A stretch of 64,000 bases of DNA. It comes from Magnolia sinica (Eukaryota > Streptophyta > Magnoliopsida > Magnoliales > Magnoliaceae). The stretch lies in the NCBI RefSeq assembly GCF_029962835.1, contig NC_080586.1, forward strand, positions 65,480,001 to 65,544,000, read 5' to 3'. This document shows, piece after piece, positions 1 through 10,600 of this stretch. How positions within the stretch are numbered: position 1 is the stretch's first letter; every line of letters begins with the position of its first letter. Position numbers and translations under genes: made by a program. The notes under the pieces were generated by a model. It was not told the origin of the DNA. It saw only the letters and a program-made list of their open reading frames with translations, and searched no databases.

Positions 1-1033
1 GCACATCTCCACCATCATTGCCGCCGCTGCCGCCACCACCACCACTATCTCCTTCTTTAACGTATACTTCTTCTGTTTCTTCGTCATCGATTCTCACGAG
101 TTCTTGATCTGTATTCAATTATTGATCATGATCTTCTTGTCTCTTGAATCTCTTATTCTTCTTTGCCTTAACTGCTATTAGGCTTCGTTTGTCTTCTCGA
201 TCTTTGACTTGAAGAACTTTCTCCAGGTGTTGATCCGAATTTGGCATCTTCAACTTGGGCCCCATGTTAAGTCCTCTCTTGCAAACACCGGGTCCTCTAT
301 CTTTATAAGCCACTCACTGTTTGCCTCTAGATCATCTAAGCAGATAGGATCATAGAAACCATGCTTTTCTCGCCTAGCTTGAGATCGCTCCCACTGCTTT
401 TGGTTGTATTGGACAAATACCATGTCATTTAGCTTTTTTGGTTCAAGATGATTCCTTTTTTGGTGTGAATTTGTATAACACGCAAAAGTGAATTAGTGAT
501 ACTGTGATAGTTTAAATTAGTTATTTTTTAATAGTCGCTTTAAATCCAACATTTGAAGAGTGAATTGAAAATCTTATTGACTCTAACGTACTCTAGTTGT
601 TCTCGCAACTGCTTTTAGAACACGTGAGGCTGAGAGTTTTCATGGCCAACTTCTTCAGTGCTAAATCCTTTCTGTTCGGGTCCACTCTGTATATTTTCCA
701 CCAGTTAGCTGGCCAAACAACAATTAAAGTTGGACTTTGTAGATTGTAAGAAATTATTCTAAGTTAGAGCCACTCACTAAAACGTTCATACTTACTAGGC
801 AATTTCAAAGTTTTATTCCTGATGACTATGTCTGCATTGTTCAAATGGAAGTCCAGAAGTCCTGAAATCCTATTATGTTCGTCTTTATCTAGAACCATTC
901 TCACCAAAACATCAAGAAATCCTACCATATGCTTCGCTTTTACCTTACTCCAATCAGTGGAAGTGAAGAATATAGCCGAATTATAGATGTAGGCTGCTAA
1001 ATACAACAAAGATGACTTTTGGTTGTCCCATCT
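1..1033 (-). pseudogene. hAT transposase remnant, C-terminal part
   Basis: Read on the - strand, this is the C-terminal third of a plant hAT transposase of the DUF659/BED type. From 1033 downward come a segment reading LLYLAAYIYN (~1009-764), then the hAT dimerisation region with NWWKIYRVDP and ALKKLAMKTLSLTCSKSSCE (~720-600), then KKLNDMVFVQYN, DPICLDDLEANSEWL and EDPVFAREDLTWG (~450-250), and a Gly/Asp-rich tail (~110-1) that runs off the left edge. Breaks are a stop after SEWL, a TAG after the CENN residues, and about 110 unalignable bases (~490-600) that may be an intron. It continues from the part at 4942-6380; the two pieces were separated by the LTR insertion at 1034-4935. The family call is firm; activity is excluded by the breaks. 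Confidence 0.85.
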
Positions 1034-1035
1034 AA

Positions 1036-1382
1036 TGCAGGAGCATTTTCACAACGGGCTCGAGTGGGGTAGCCCGTGAGATGCGGGGACACACTCGGGG
1101 TGGGTGACCCATGTGATTTGGGGCACATGAGGGAGGTCTCGTGTTCGAGACTCCTCATTGGGGGTGATTAATGCAGGGACATTTCACACTGGGTTCGAGT
1201 GGGGTAGCCTGTGGGATGTGGGGACACTCGGGGTGGGCGGCCCATGTGATTTGGGGCCCACGAGGGGGGTTCGGGCGAGTTCCTAACCCATGAGATATGG
1301 GACCTGAGCTATGAGATAAAGGGACTAATTCGCCATACTCTAACAGTTCGAGCTTTTAGAGCAAGTGGTTAATTGTCCTACA
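1036..1382 (+). repeat. 5' LTR-A of the chimeric element
   Basis: About 347 bp, TG...CA bounded, matching 4576-4932. It contains an internal duplication: the block GGGCTCGAGTGGGGTAGCC occurs twice, separated by a spacer with GTCTCGTGTTCGAGACTCC, which is the same sequence found after the primer-binding site. It ends AATTGTCCTACA six bases before the primer-binding site at 1389. Confidence 0.65.
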
Positions 1383-1388
1383 TCAAAT

Positions 1389-1399
1389 TGGTATCAGAG
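1389..1399 (+). other. Primer-binding site (initiator Met-tRNA type)
   Basis: TGGTATCAGAG, complementary to the 3' end of plant initiator Met tRNA, lies just after LTR-A. This is the usual minus-strand priming site of plant LTR retrotransposons. Confidence 0.7.
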
Positions 1400-1429
1400 T
1401 GGGAGGTCTCGTGTTCGAGACTCCTCACC

Positions 1430-3363
1430 GGGAGGTATCGAATGTTTTTGAAGTCGCATGCGACGCGTTAGGAGTTGGCATAGGAGGAGTACTTAGTCAG
1501 GAAGGGCACCCTATCGCCTTCTTTAGTGAGAAACCGAATGAGGCGAAGCAAAAATACTCCACCTATGACAAAGAATTCTATGCGGTAGTGCAATCGTTGC
1601 GCCATTGGCGTCATTATATATTGCCGCAAGAATTCCTCTTGTTCTCAAATCACGAGGCTTTGAGCTATTTGAACTCTTAAAAGAAATTAAGCCCTAGGCA
1701 CGCCAAGTGGGTTTAGTTCCTTCAAGAGTATACTTTTGTGCTTAAATACAAGGTCGGTGTAGAAAATAAGCCTGCCGACACGTTGAGTCGTCGAGTTGTG
1801 TTACTCAATTCTATGAGTGTCGAAGTCATAGGGCTAGAGTGTGTCAAAGAGGATTATTCTGAGTGCCTAGATTTTAGAGTTGTGTACGCATCGTTGTTAG
1901 AGAGTCCGTCAGGAACTAGCAGTGAGTATTTGATATTGGACGGATATTTATTTACGAGTAACTGTTTGTGCATACCTCGTACCTCCCTCCGCAATTTTCT
2001 TATCTGGGAGTTACATTCAGGAGGGGTCGCGGGTCATTTTGGTCGAGACAAGACCATTGCCCTAGTAGAGATAGATTCTATTGGCCAAGCCTCAAGCGAG
2101 ATGTGGCCAAAATTATAGGGCAGTGTCATACTTGTCAACTGGCAAAGCAGAAAAAGCAAAATACGGGGCTATACACACCATTGCCAGTTCCATTCGCCCA
2201 TTGGCAGGACATCAGTATGGACTTCGTGCTTGGGCTCCCCAAGACTATTCGGAAACACAATTTCATATTTGTTGTCATGGACCGTTTTTCTAAAATGGCC
2301 CACTTCATCTCTTATTCGAAGACTTCTGACGCATCTCATGTTGCCAAGTTGTTCTTTAGTGAGGTTGTCAAGCTTCATGGGTTACCCAAAACCACAGTGT
2401 TTGACCGTGACGTGCGATTCATGAGTTATTTTTGGAAGACACTATGACATATGATGAGTACTAGGCTTCGATTTTCTTCTGCTTACCACCCTCAGACTGA
2501 TGATCAAATTGAGGTGATTAATAGGAGCCTAGGAAATTTGCTCAGGTGTTTAGTGAGGGAGCATACCAGGACGTGGGACACTGCACTACCTACCGCCGAG
2601 TTTGCATTTAATAGTTTTGTCAATAGATCCACAGGTTTAAGTCATTTTGAAGTCGTTACTGGTTATAAACCTAGGAAGCCTATTGATCTTGTCCCTATGT
2701 TCCTGTCCCATAGGCCATCAGAGTCTGCAGAGTCCTTTGCACATCATATTCATGCATTACATTCAGAAATCAGGCGAAAGATCAATACTAGTAAGGAACA
2801 TTATAAAATTTCTGCAGATCAACATAAACAATTCAAGGAATTCAATGTAGGGGACTCTATGATGGTCCTCACCAGGCCAGAGCGGTACCCTCAGGGAGCC
2901 GTTCGTAAATTACCCGCGCGTAATGCTGGACTATTCAAAATTATAAGACGAAATGGTCTCAATGCGCATGTGGTAGATCTTCCACCTTCCATGGGATTTA
3001 GTTCCACATTCAATGTGGAGGCTTGAGTTGCATTTCAGGGGACCACTATTATATTGTCCAGCCTTTCACCTAACCATCCTGGTTCCCCAGACCTTTCCCT
3101 TGATCCATGGCCCATTCCTGACCCATCTTCCTAGCTTCTACCTCCCATACTTACCCTTCCCACACTCAGAGAGGAGATAGAGGATATTCTAGACCATCGG
3201 ATGGTATCGACGTTGGACGATGACTTTCAAAAGTTCCTTGTCAAGTGGAAGTCATGCTCAGTTTCAGACAGTACGTGGCTCACTGAGGACAAGCTTCAGA
3301 GACTTGATCCAGACATCTTGGAGCGGTTCAAGAGTTTTGTTTCGCCAGTGGCGAAACCTTCAT
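1430..3363 (+). pseudogene. Ty3/gypsy chromovirus pol fragment: RNase H, integrase, chromodomain
   Basis: The fragment starts in RNase H ([18 protein letters not shown] at ~1460), goes on to the RNase H end (NKPADTLSRRV, ~1770), the integrase zinc-binding region (FGRDKTIAL and [11 protein letters not shown], ~2040-2150), the integrase core ([14 protein letters not shown], ~2210; [13 protein letters not shown], ~2400; YHPQTDDQIEVINRSLGN, ~2485), the GPY-like region (~2880-3020) and a chromodomain with KFLVKWKSC (~3230) ending at the stop at 3361-3363. Gag, protease and reverse transcriptase are absent. Frameshifts (~2080), a TAA after YLNS (1678-1680) and a TGA after WKTL (2445-2447) break it. 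Chromodomain and order point to the Tekay/Del-like chromoviruses. Inactive remnant. Confidence 0.88.
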
Positions 3364-3376
3364 AGCTGAGGAGAGT

Positions 3377-4521
3377 TGATGGGGACATCATGCACATGCC
3401 CCCACCCTACACACATATTCAAGGAGGAGGAGGGCCCCACTTTCGATCTGGATCGACAACGACATCTTTGGAGGGCCTCATAGTTAGGGGCTTTGCTATG
3501 GAGCATTGGAGTGGACCCGATCATCATATATATTTTACAATCAGATCTCATGATCGTGACCTATTACCTTAGATGATCTAGGATTTTGAGTTTTGACTAT
3601 TCTCGTTATTAGAAACATCATGAATGGCTTTGATTGCGTAGATTAGTTATTATTTTATTTACTTCAGCTTTAAGTATTAGTGTGTGCACATGGCGCAAGG
3701 GTAAAATTGTCTTTTGGGGTTTAGGGTTTTCTTATAAATAAGTAACCCCATGTAGGTATTTTAGATGAAGTTTATGAAAAAAAATCCTGCGTTTTTCTTC
3801 TTCTCTATCTCTTTGGGTTGAAGAATTGAATTAGGTGCGAAATCCTCCCTTCTTCGAAGGGCTAACTACCGTGGTGCGAAGCCACAACCATCCCAAATCA
3901 TCCTCACTTCTTTACACCCCATATCCATCATCTTCTACATCCCTCCCATCTTCAGATTTACCCTTTCTTGTACCCAAGTTCTCTTCTACAACATATTTTC
4001 AGATTCTGGCCCATTAGAGGGGCTGAAACTTCGACGGAGCACCACGCACAAACCGTGCATCGGATCGACACGAAATTTGGCATGGAGGCAGTCCTACCCT
4101 GGCCGATCCTAGCCTGGGAGTCGCTTTTTGACTTTGTGGGCCCCACACACGTGCGGACGAGTGGTCACGCACGTGGGTCTAGGGCCAGCTGCTGTCCACG
4201 CACGTGGCTCATCTCAGGTTCTACTTTTCCTCTATTTTTCCTCTTGAAACCTAAATCCAGATCCTTAATCATAAAGAATCTCAAATCCCAATTATCCCCA
4301 AATTTGAGCCCTAGATTTTCCCCCGAATGGAACATGGTAAATCTCTTGAATTGGGGAATAATCCTTTCCAAGAATGGATGAATCTTACACTCCTTTGGGC
4401 TTGTTTGGTTTATAAATTTATTTGATCTAGCCCTAAACTTGTGTAGGCTTGGATCCCCATAGATTCCCCTTTTTGAATATTTGATCGTATGTAGGATGTG
4501 GAATTTTGTGATTGTTTAAAA
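3377..4521 (+). repeat. LTR-B, Ty3 3' LTR inside the chimeric element
   Basis: It begins TGATGGGGACATC right after a purine-rich tract (GAGGAGAGT) that follows the chromodomain stop, as expected for a 3' LTR, and ends just before a primer-binding site. A TATA-like TATAAATA lies at 3733-3740. Apart from the first bases it differs from the LTRs of the element at 24777-36253, so it is another family of the same clade. The 3' boundary is approximate because no clear CA end is seen. Confidence 0.6.
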
Positions 4522-4522
4522 T

Positions 4523-4534
4523 TGGTATCAGAGC
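4523..4534 (+). other. Second primer-binding site
   Basis: TGGTATCAGAGC directly follows LTR-B and is followed by the same leader seen at 1400. A PBS downstream of a 3' LTR is not normal retrotransposon order and marks the chimeric join. Confidence 0.65.
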
Positions 4535-4575
4535 GGGAGGTCTCGTGTTCGAGACTCTTCACCGGGGGTGATTAA

Positions 4576-4932
4576 TGCAAGGGCATTTTTACACCGGGCT
4601 CGAGTGGGGTAGCCCGTGGGATGCGGGGACACACTCGGGGTGGGTGACCCATGTGATTTGGGGCCCAGGGGGGAGGTCTCGTGTTCGAGACTCCTCATTG
4701 GGGGTGATTAATGCAGGGACATTTCACACTAGGCTCGAGTGGGGTAGCCCGCGGGATGCGGGGACACACTCGGGGTGGGTGGCCCATGTGATTTGGGGCC
4801 CACGAGCCCATGAGGGGGGTTCGGCCGAGGTCCTAACCCATGAGATGTGGGGCCTGGGCTATGAGATAAAAGGATTAATTCGCCATACTCTAACAGTTCG
4901 AGCTTTTAGAGCAAGTGGTTAATTGTCCTGCA
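4576..4932 (+). repeat. 3' LTR-A of the chimeric element
   Basis: About 357 bp, the second copy of LTR-A, running from TGCAAGGGCA to GTCCTGCA with the same internal duplication. It is followed by three bases and the right-hand CCATCT target repeat, then by hAT transposase sequence. Confidence 0.65.
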
Positions 4933-4941
4933 CAACCATCT

Positions 4942-6380
4942 CTTATCTATAATATATCTAATACAAGCTTATAATTATGTACTTTACAAGTAAAGTGCTC
5001 TATTATTTTCGATCTAGCCCTCTCCATCGCATTGTAGATGTATCCCATTGCTGATTTCTCATCACCATCCACCAATCCTAACACACCTACTAAGGGGTTC
5101 TAAAGAGTTTAGTGCCTTTAGGACTTGTGTCCAGAACGATTGTGAAAGGGTAGTTTATTGGACTTACTTTCCTTTGGCCTTCTTTGACCAAGGCATGTTA
5201 TTCTAATTGGTTAACACTACAAAGCTTCTAAAGCTCATATAACACACACATTTGTATACAACTTTTGTAGTGTTAAAAAAGATGCCGCAAATTAGGCGAC
5301 GACTGGACGAAGCAAATTACAACTGATGTATTTTCTCATGTTATGTAGTAGAATGACATATTTATACATAAAGACAGTGATTCTTCGAGCCCTATCAGTC
5401 ACCTTTATTCAACCTACTTATATCTTCTAACATTACATTTATACAATGTGCCTTGCATGAAGTTCAAAATAAATGGCAGTGCTTCTCCATAAGAAGGCTA
5501 CATAGGAGGCTCCATTGTCCGTGATAACTTAGATAACATATTCTTCTCTTATTTCCTCAACTACAATATCTAACAATTTAAATAAATATTTAGCTGTGTG
5601 GGAATGGGCCGATGCATCCACAGACTTCAAGAATATTGTCCCGACCAAACAATTAACAAGAAAGTTAATCAGTGTTCGACCGGATTTATCGATCCATCCG
5701 TCGGCCATTAAAGTATATCCATAGATTTTCCATGCCTCCTTGTATTCGATAATAAACCTTCTAGTAAAATCAACCTCTATTTTAAGGCATGTTTCCCTTC
5801 ATGATGTGAAGGGGGCTTAAGTCCAGGTCCAAATTGGCCTATTTCTTTAGCCATTATTTTGAAACTATTGAATTTAATGATGTTGACAGCAACACCGGCT
5901 TGATATAACCACTAAGCAATATATTGAACTGTGGTTTTCCTGTCTTCATTTTTATAGCAGGTTTTTAGGTTTGTTTGTGCGGGTCCTTCACCTCTCTTGT
6001 TAAGCATATTCTTGGGATGTGGTCTACACTACCTATCTAATGGCGCATGCCTTCAGGATCTTTTGGTGGCTGGACTAGGTGGTCTAGAGCGTTCGGTCAA
6101 GGTAGGAGAAGTATCATCAACATCAATAACATCAATATTCTCATAAGCTTTTTGTTCCATATATTCTTCTCTAAGTACAGCATTGTCATACCTTTTGTTA
6201 GCATGTTTATCAATGTACTTCATGATTTCCTTCGGATCTGTGGAGTAACATTCGGGCATGCTCTTGCATTAGATCTTGGCATGTGTGCATGGCGTTGTTT
6301 GTGTCATCCAATGTCACTGGTACTAACAAACCAACAAGGTTCACATGTTATTGCAGATTTTTTGTTAGCGCTATGGTAGT
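4942..6380 (-). pseudogene. hAT transposase remnant, BED finger and DUF659 part
   Basis: On the - strand from ~6380: a BED-type zinc finger (TCEPCWFVSTSDIG with HKQRHAHMPR, ~6350-6265), a region with KEIMKYIDKHAN and VLREEYMEQKAYEN (~6235-6130), QFGPGLKPPSHHE (~5845-5805), the DUF659 block ADGWIDKSGRTLINFLVNC (~5715-5660) and VITDNGASYVAF (~5525), then SCKAHCINVMLEDISRLNKG (~5460-5400), MYKYVILLHNMRKYI and VARFAASFLTLQKL with stops (~5370-5260), and GLVDGDEKSAMGYIYNAME (~5085-5030), stopping at IDKRW where the LTR element entered. Several in-frame stops, for example where WTSC would be expected. With 1-1033 it forms one decayed gene of the plant DUF659 hAT class. Confidence 0.85.
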
Positions 6381-6395
6381 GCCCAAACTTCCAAC

Positions 6396-6931
6396 TAGTG
6401 TTTTAGATAGCGAATAGCATTTAGCATAGCATTGACCCCTCTGAAGCGTGAGGCATGAGCTACATAATGTGCAGCGTAAGCTACGCGCTACTTCTAAATT
6501 TTTAATCAAGGTTGCGCTTAGTTGCACCAATTCATGATATTCCTCACCAAATAGATCAATTAATAATGAAATTTAATAAAATTTCATGATATTTGGTGCA
6601 ACCAAATGCAACCTAAAGTAATAGGAAAGGGCAATGATTAAATATAAAGGTAAAGAAAGAGCAGCGAAATTGATTTAATATTGTTACTTATATTATTTTA
6701 CTAAAACCATTGAAAAGATTAACTAATTCTTATTGAAAATAGAAAATTGTAACCAATCATTGAAAACATTAATTGATTTTAATATTATAGTGAAAAATAA
6801 TTTGTAATGTGAGCTACGTAGCATGTAGCCTAGTCTATGTATAGCATGTACAAATTATCATGTAGTGGAGGCTACACACGACTTAAGGTATTTTCATGAG
6901 CTATGTGGCATTAAGGCTAAGCAGTGCGGGA
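6396..6931. mobile_element. hAT-type MITE, copy 1 (TAGTGTTTTAGATAGCG end)
   Basis: It starts TAGTGTTTTAGATAGCGAAT and has a subterminal region rich in GTAGC/GCTAC words. Positions ~6480-6620 match the reverse complement of ~52520-52680, including TTGGTGCAACCAAATGCAACC, so the two copies lie in opposite orientation. The right end is degraded and no target duplication could be fixed. Confidence 0.6.
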
Positions 6932-7153
6932 AGTCTTTTTTGCCTAGGCAAGAATGCATTGTTCACTTGTGTGTGGTCAGTGGTGTAAAACCAATATAGT
7001 CCAGAATCCATTCATGATTCGTTGTGTATTCGTCAACAAATCCCTTGTGTGTTTAAGGATTTTATTAGAAAGGTGGTGTTGTTGCTCCAGTTTTACCAGA
7101 AGCTCATTTGCTTTGTTACATCTTGGTTATATGCTTTCACTCTTATCGTCCAA

Positions 7154-7296
7154 GGCCCTGGTTGATAGACAACTAAAATGAGTTCATGTCATTTTAGTTC
7201 ACAATAATTATGTAGTAGAGATCAACATCCCTAATACATAATTACTGTGAACTAAAATGAGATGAACTCATTTTTTTGTGTATGCCAAGCAAGGCC
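7154..7296. mobile_element. Small foldback MITE
   Basis: 143 bp with long inverted arms. The inner arms CATTTTAGTTCACAATAATT and its reverse complement pair with one mismatch over 25 bp, and the outer ends are GGCCCTGG and CAAGGCC. The triplet CAA flanks both sides (7151-7153, 7297-7299). It resembles Tourist/PIF-type MITEs in its GGCC ends; the target triplet differs from the usual TAA/TTA. Confidence 0.6.
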
Positions 7297-7636
7297 CAAG
7301 TGGTTAGAAAAGCATTCCTTCACATCTTATCCTTCTCAGACTTGAATCTAATTCCTTTTCCCCATTCTGCTGCTTTGAAATGCATATATTGTCTATTTCA
7401 TTTCTAGTGAAAGAAAAGGATATTCCCATCTTCACTATCGCTTGCCTTGTGAGCCTCACCAAACCAATTTCAAGAGCGTAAGTAAAAGAGGAAGGTTGGT
7501 GTTTGGTGGGCAGTATATCATTATTTTGCCTTTCTTTCATTTAAAAGCCAACCCCAAATTACAGGGAGAAAGGCAAAGATGATAATGATGATGAGGATGA
7601 TTGTGATGATTATAACTCGTCTTTATTCTGTTACAG

Positions 7637-7685
7637 GGATAGGAACACTGGCATCTGGGACGAGGTATCCATATCTGTTACGGGG
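7637..7685 (+). CDS. EBM: EBM exon a
   Basis: 49 bp reading [16 protein letters not shown] after one base completing an upstream Arg codon. Acceptor TTACAG, donor GTAAGT. It fits the family just after the first GH2 domain. Confidence 0.9.
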
Positions 7686-10600
7686 GTAAGTTTATATTCA
7701 TATGCTTTATTTATTTGGTGGCCACTAGCTTTGATAATCTGCCTCACATATTAAATATCCATTTGGAAAAAAATTGTTAACTCCGAATGCAAATTGTCTT
7801 TATATGTAAAAACAAGAGTTTCTCAGGATAAGTTAATAAAGGCAGATGCTTATTTGGGTCGTCTTGTGAGCTCTAGTATCTGGGTCAGGTCAACAAAATG
7901 TTTTTCTTTTCTTTTCTTCTTCTTCTTCTTCTTCTTCTTCTGGTGCTTGTGTTTTCAAGCAGTGAGTCTAGTGAGACTCAACTTCAGATGCTGATCCCAA
8001 AGAGCTGGACAAGCTTATGATGATGATGGTTTCAACTTCAGACATTACTTTCAAATGATTTTGAAAGTTTATTTTAAATTTGAATCTGTTCAAGGGACAC
8101 TATTGATTTTTTTTTTTTTTTTTTGTCCTGTTATTTTCAATGCCATAGATAGTATCTACATTCTTCTGAACTTGTTTTATGAATTTAAGTTACTGAACTA
8201 ATTGGTGATAGACAAAGTCATCACTTCCCCTGGCTAATGGAAAATTATTTGCAACATCATCTAGAAAACTACCGTTATAGATGCTTATATATTTTAATCC
8301 TTGTAATGATTGCAGCCTGTAAAGATAATTGACCCTCACTTGGTTTCAACATTCTTTGACGGTTATAAGAGAATCTATCTGCACACCACAGCTGAGTTTG
8401 AAAATACAAGTTCCTGGGTTGCCGAATGTTCTTTGAATCTCCAAGTGACTACTGAACTTGAGGGAAGCATTTGCTTGGTTGAACATCTTCAAAAGCAGGA
8501 CTTTTCGATTCCAGCTGGGGCACGTGTTGAATATACATTTCCTCCGGTGAGCATTGGTATCTTTTGTGGTCAGTTTGAGTGGGGAAAATAACTTCAGTAT
8601 ATATTGAATCCTTCGAAGATATGCAATCACCTTCAATTAGTTACATGGTTTCCATGATTTCCGTAGTTTTTATAATGGAAATCTTAGGGCCTGTTTGGGT
8701 GCCACCACCAAATTATTTAATTTTAAATCTTTCGTCAAGACTGTTGCTGTTGGGAAAACAATTCACTCGTTGTTTTTTAGAAATGAGACGCATCATTTCT
8801 CTGCCTCTTTTCACATGTGCCAACCCGTGACACATGAAAAAGATCCAAACCGTCCATGTGCTGAGTGATGATGCCCCTATTGTCAAGCCCATTGTATATT
8901 TAGGTGGGGCTTACTATGCAACAGAATCCTGACCATCTGTGACAAGAAGACCTCTTGTTGGCTAAAAATGAGTTAAATCAAAACTTCAGTGGCACCTAAA
9001 CATGCCCTTAGTTTTCTTTTCTCCTCTGGAATGAGTGCCATTGATGTCAGCAAATGCATTAAAGACACGACCGTTGATTCATTTATCAGTTCAAATGATA
9101 TTACACTACATTAGCTACGCCTCCCATTGTTTGGTACATAGTTGCCGAAGTTTGGTTCAGCATTAACTTTGCATTGATTCACTAAGTTCATAGATTCAAG
9201 TCATTCAATTTGTGAATCTAATTCTTTCACTTATCAAAGCTGGTTTAAATCTTATTACTGTCATGTTTATGTTTTATCGAGCTCAATTTCGTACCCATCT
9301 TATGAATCCGAGTCATGCAAGGCAAACTTTGGAAATTTCAGAAAATTTCAATTTACTAGCTACTTTTACCAACTCTCCTAGGCTACAAAATTTGGGAAAT
9401 TTTCAGAATTGGGGCTCTTTGGTGGATTTAGAGTAGGAAAATTTTCCAGTTCAATATGCACGCTTTGAACCAAATGGCAAATAGATCTTTGGTGAACTGC
9501 AAGTCAATTTGTTTCACTAAATTCAGAGTAAATATAGTCCAGTGAATTCCCAGCATTTTGGCTTCAACTGAACTATTTTTTATTTTTATTTTTGTTTTTT
9601 TGTGCATGATTTGGCATCTCTACATATGAGAGTTTGTAAAAAAGCTTAGAGGTTGTGTGAGAGTGTGTGAGTGAGGACTGAGGTCAATACCTTGAAAATA
9701 GTGGTGAATCCATTTGGAAGCATTTTATTTTATTGACGGATTTATTGTCTTTGGAATGCACTCCTTGACTTGTATGTTTAAGGGAATTTTTGGGCGTTGC
9801 TATAGTCCATGATGCCTGGATCCTTCAAATCTTTTAAGAAGCCTTTTTTTTTTTTTTTTTTTTCTGTAGGGCTCTGTCATGCCCAAATAATTTTATGTAA
9901 AAATTTAAAATTATGAAGACTGGTTTAAAATTATAAATCTCATGTTTGTCTACTGTTCACTAACGCTTAATTGCTCATGGTTTAACCTGGTTATTTTAGA
10001 CATGTGGATTTCGATCTCGTTTCAACACTGATGTCATGGTATCGATTCCCTAGTGGGGGTGGCTAACAGTGGAGTGTGTACTGACAATGGGGTCTGTACT
10101 AACAAGCTAACCCAAAATAATAATAATAATAATTGCTCATGGTTTAACCTGGTTATTTTAGACATGTGGATTTCGATCTTGACCATTAATAGGTTGACCC
10201 CACTTTTCCCGGGCCGTGTCAGCAAATAAGTTCATTTATCCTGTAGTAGAGGTTGTGGGTTTGATTCTCCCCATTTTCATTTACCTATCCCAGGCCACCA
10301 CATGATCCTAACCTTCCAGGCTTGGCCTATCTATTTGTAACTGTTGATTTGCCAAGCTGCTGATGGGACAGTTATTGGCAGGTGGTCAAAATGGTTGGAG
10401 ATCTGTTATCCAGAGTGGACTTCATATTGATTATTGGACCTTTGACCTAAACTGATCATTTTTTTTTATGACATTGGTTTGATGTTAAAATTCCGTTGAT
10501 TGGTGTGAATACCTTGTGCTAGCTGATGAAAAGTGGGGTGAACATAATGGATGACCCAGATAGTTGATTTGGACATCCAAGTGTCTAAAAGTACCATGAC

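Larger units (their letters stand above)
1034..4935 (+). mobile_element. Chimeric LTR retroelement: short TRIM-like LTRs around a Ty3 3' half
   Basis: A 3.9-kb insertion splits the hAT transposase and is flanked by the direct repeat CCATCT (1028-1033 and 4936-4941). Its outer ends are two ~350-bp copies of one sequence (LTR-A) starting TGCAGG/TGCAAG and ending CCTACA/CCTGCA. Between them, in order, are a primer-binding site, ~30 bp of leader, a Ty3 RNase H-integrase-chromodomain fragment, a different ~1.1-kb LTR (LTR-B), a second primer-binding site with the same leader, and the 3' LTR-A. The leader after the PBS (GGGAGGTCTCGTGTTCGAGA...) is the same at both sites. The simplest reading is a small TRIM-like element that acquired part of a Ty3 element by template switching or recombination, then moved as one unit. 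Confidence 0.7.

Noticed and set aside
119..313. Lys-rich 64-codon frame on the - strand
   Set aside because: Overlaps the hAT tail in another frame; shadow.
1036..1382. Cassandra-type LTR with 5S rRNA
   Set aside because: A GGGTGGGTGACC word hints at 5S, but the rest of the 5S control region is missing.
1389..4534. tRNA-like words near TGGTATCAGAGC
   Set aside because: They are primer-binding sites of LTR elements; no tRNA cloverleaf can be drawn.
1..7636. Upstream EBM exons
   Set aside because: I searched for the expected GWDW...CPIR reading before 7637 and found only hAT, LTR and MITE sequence.
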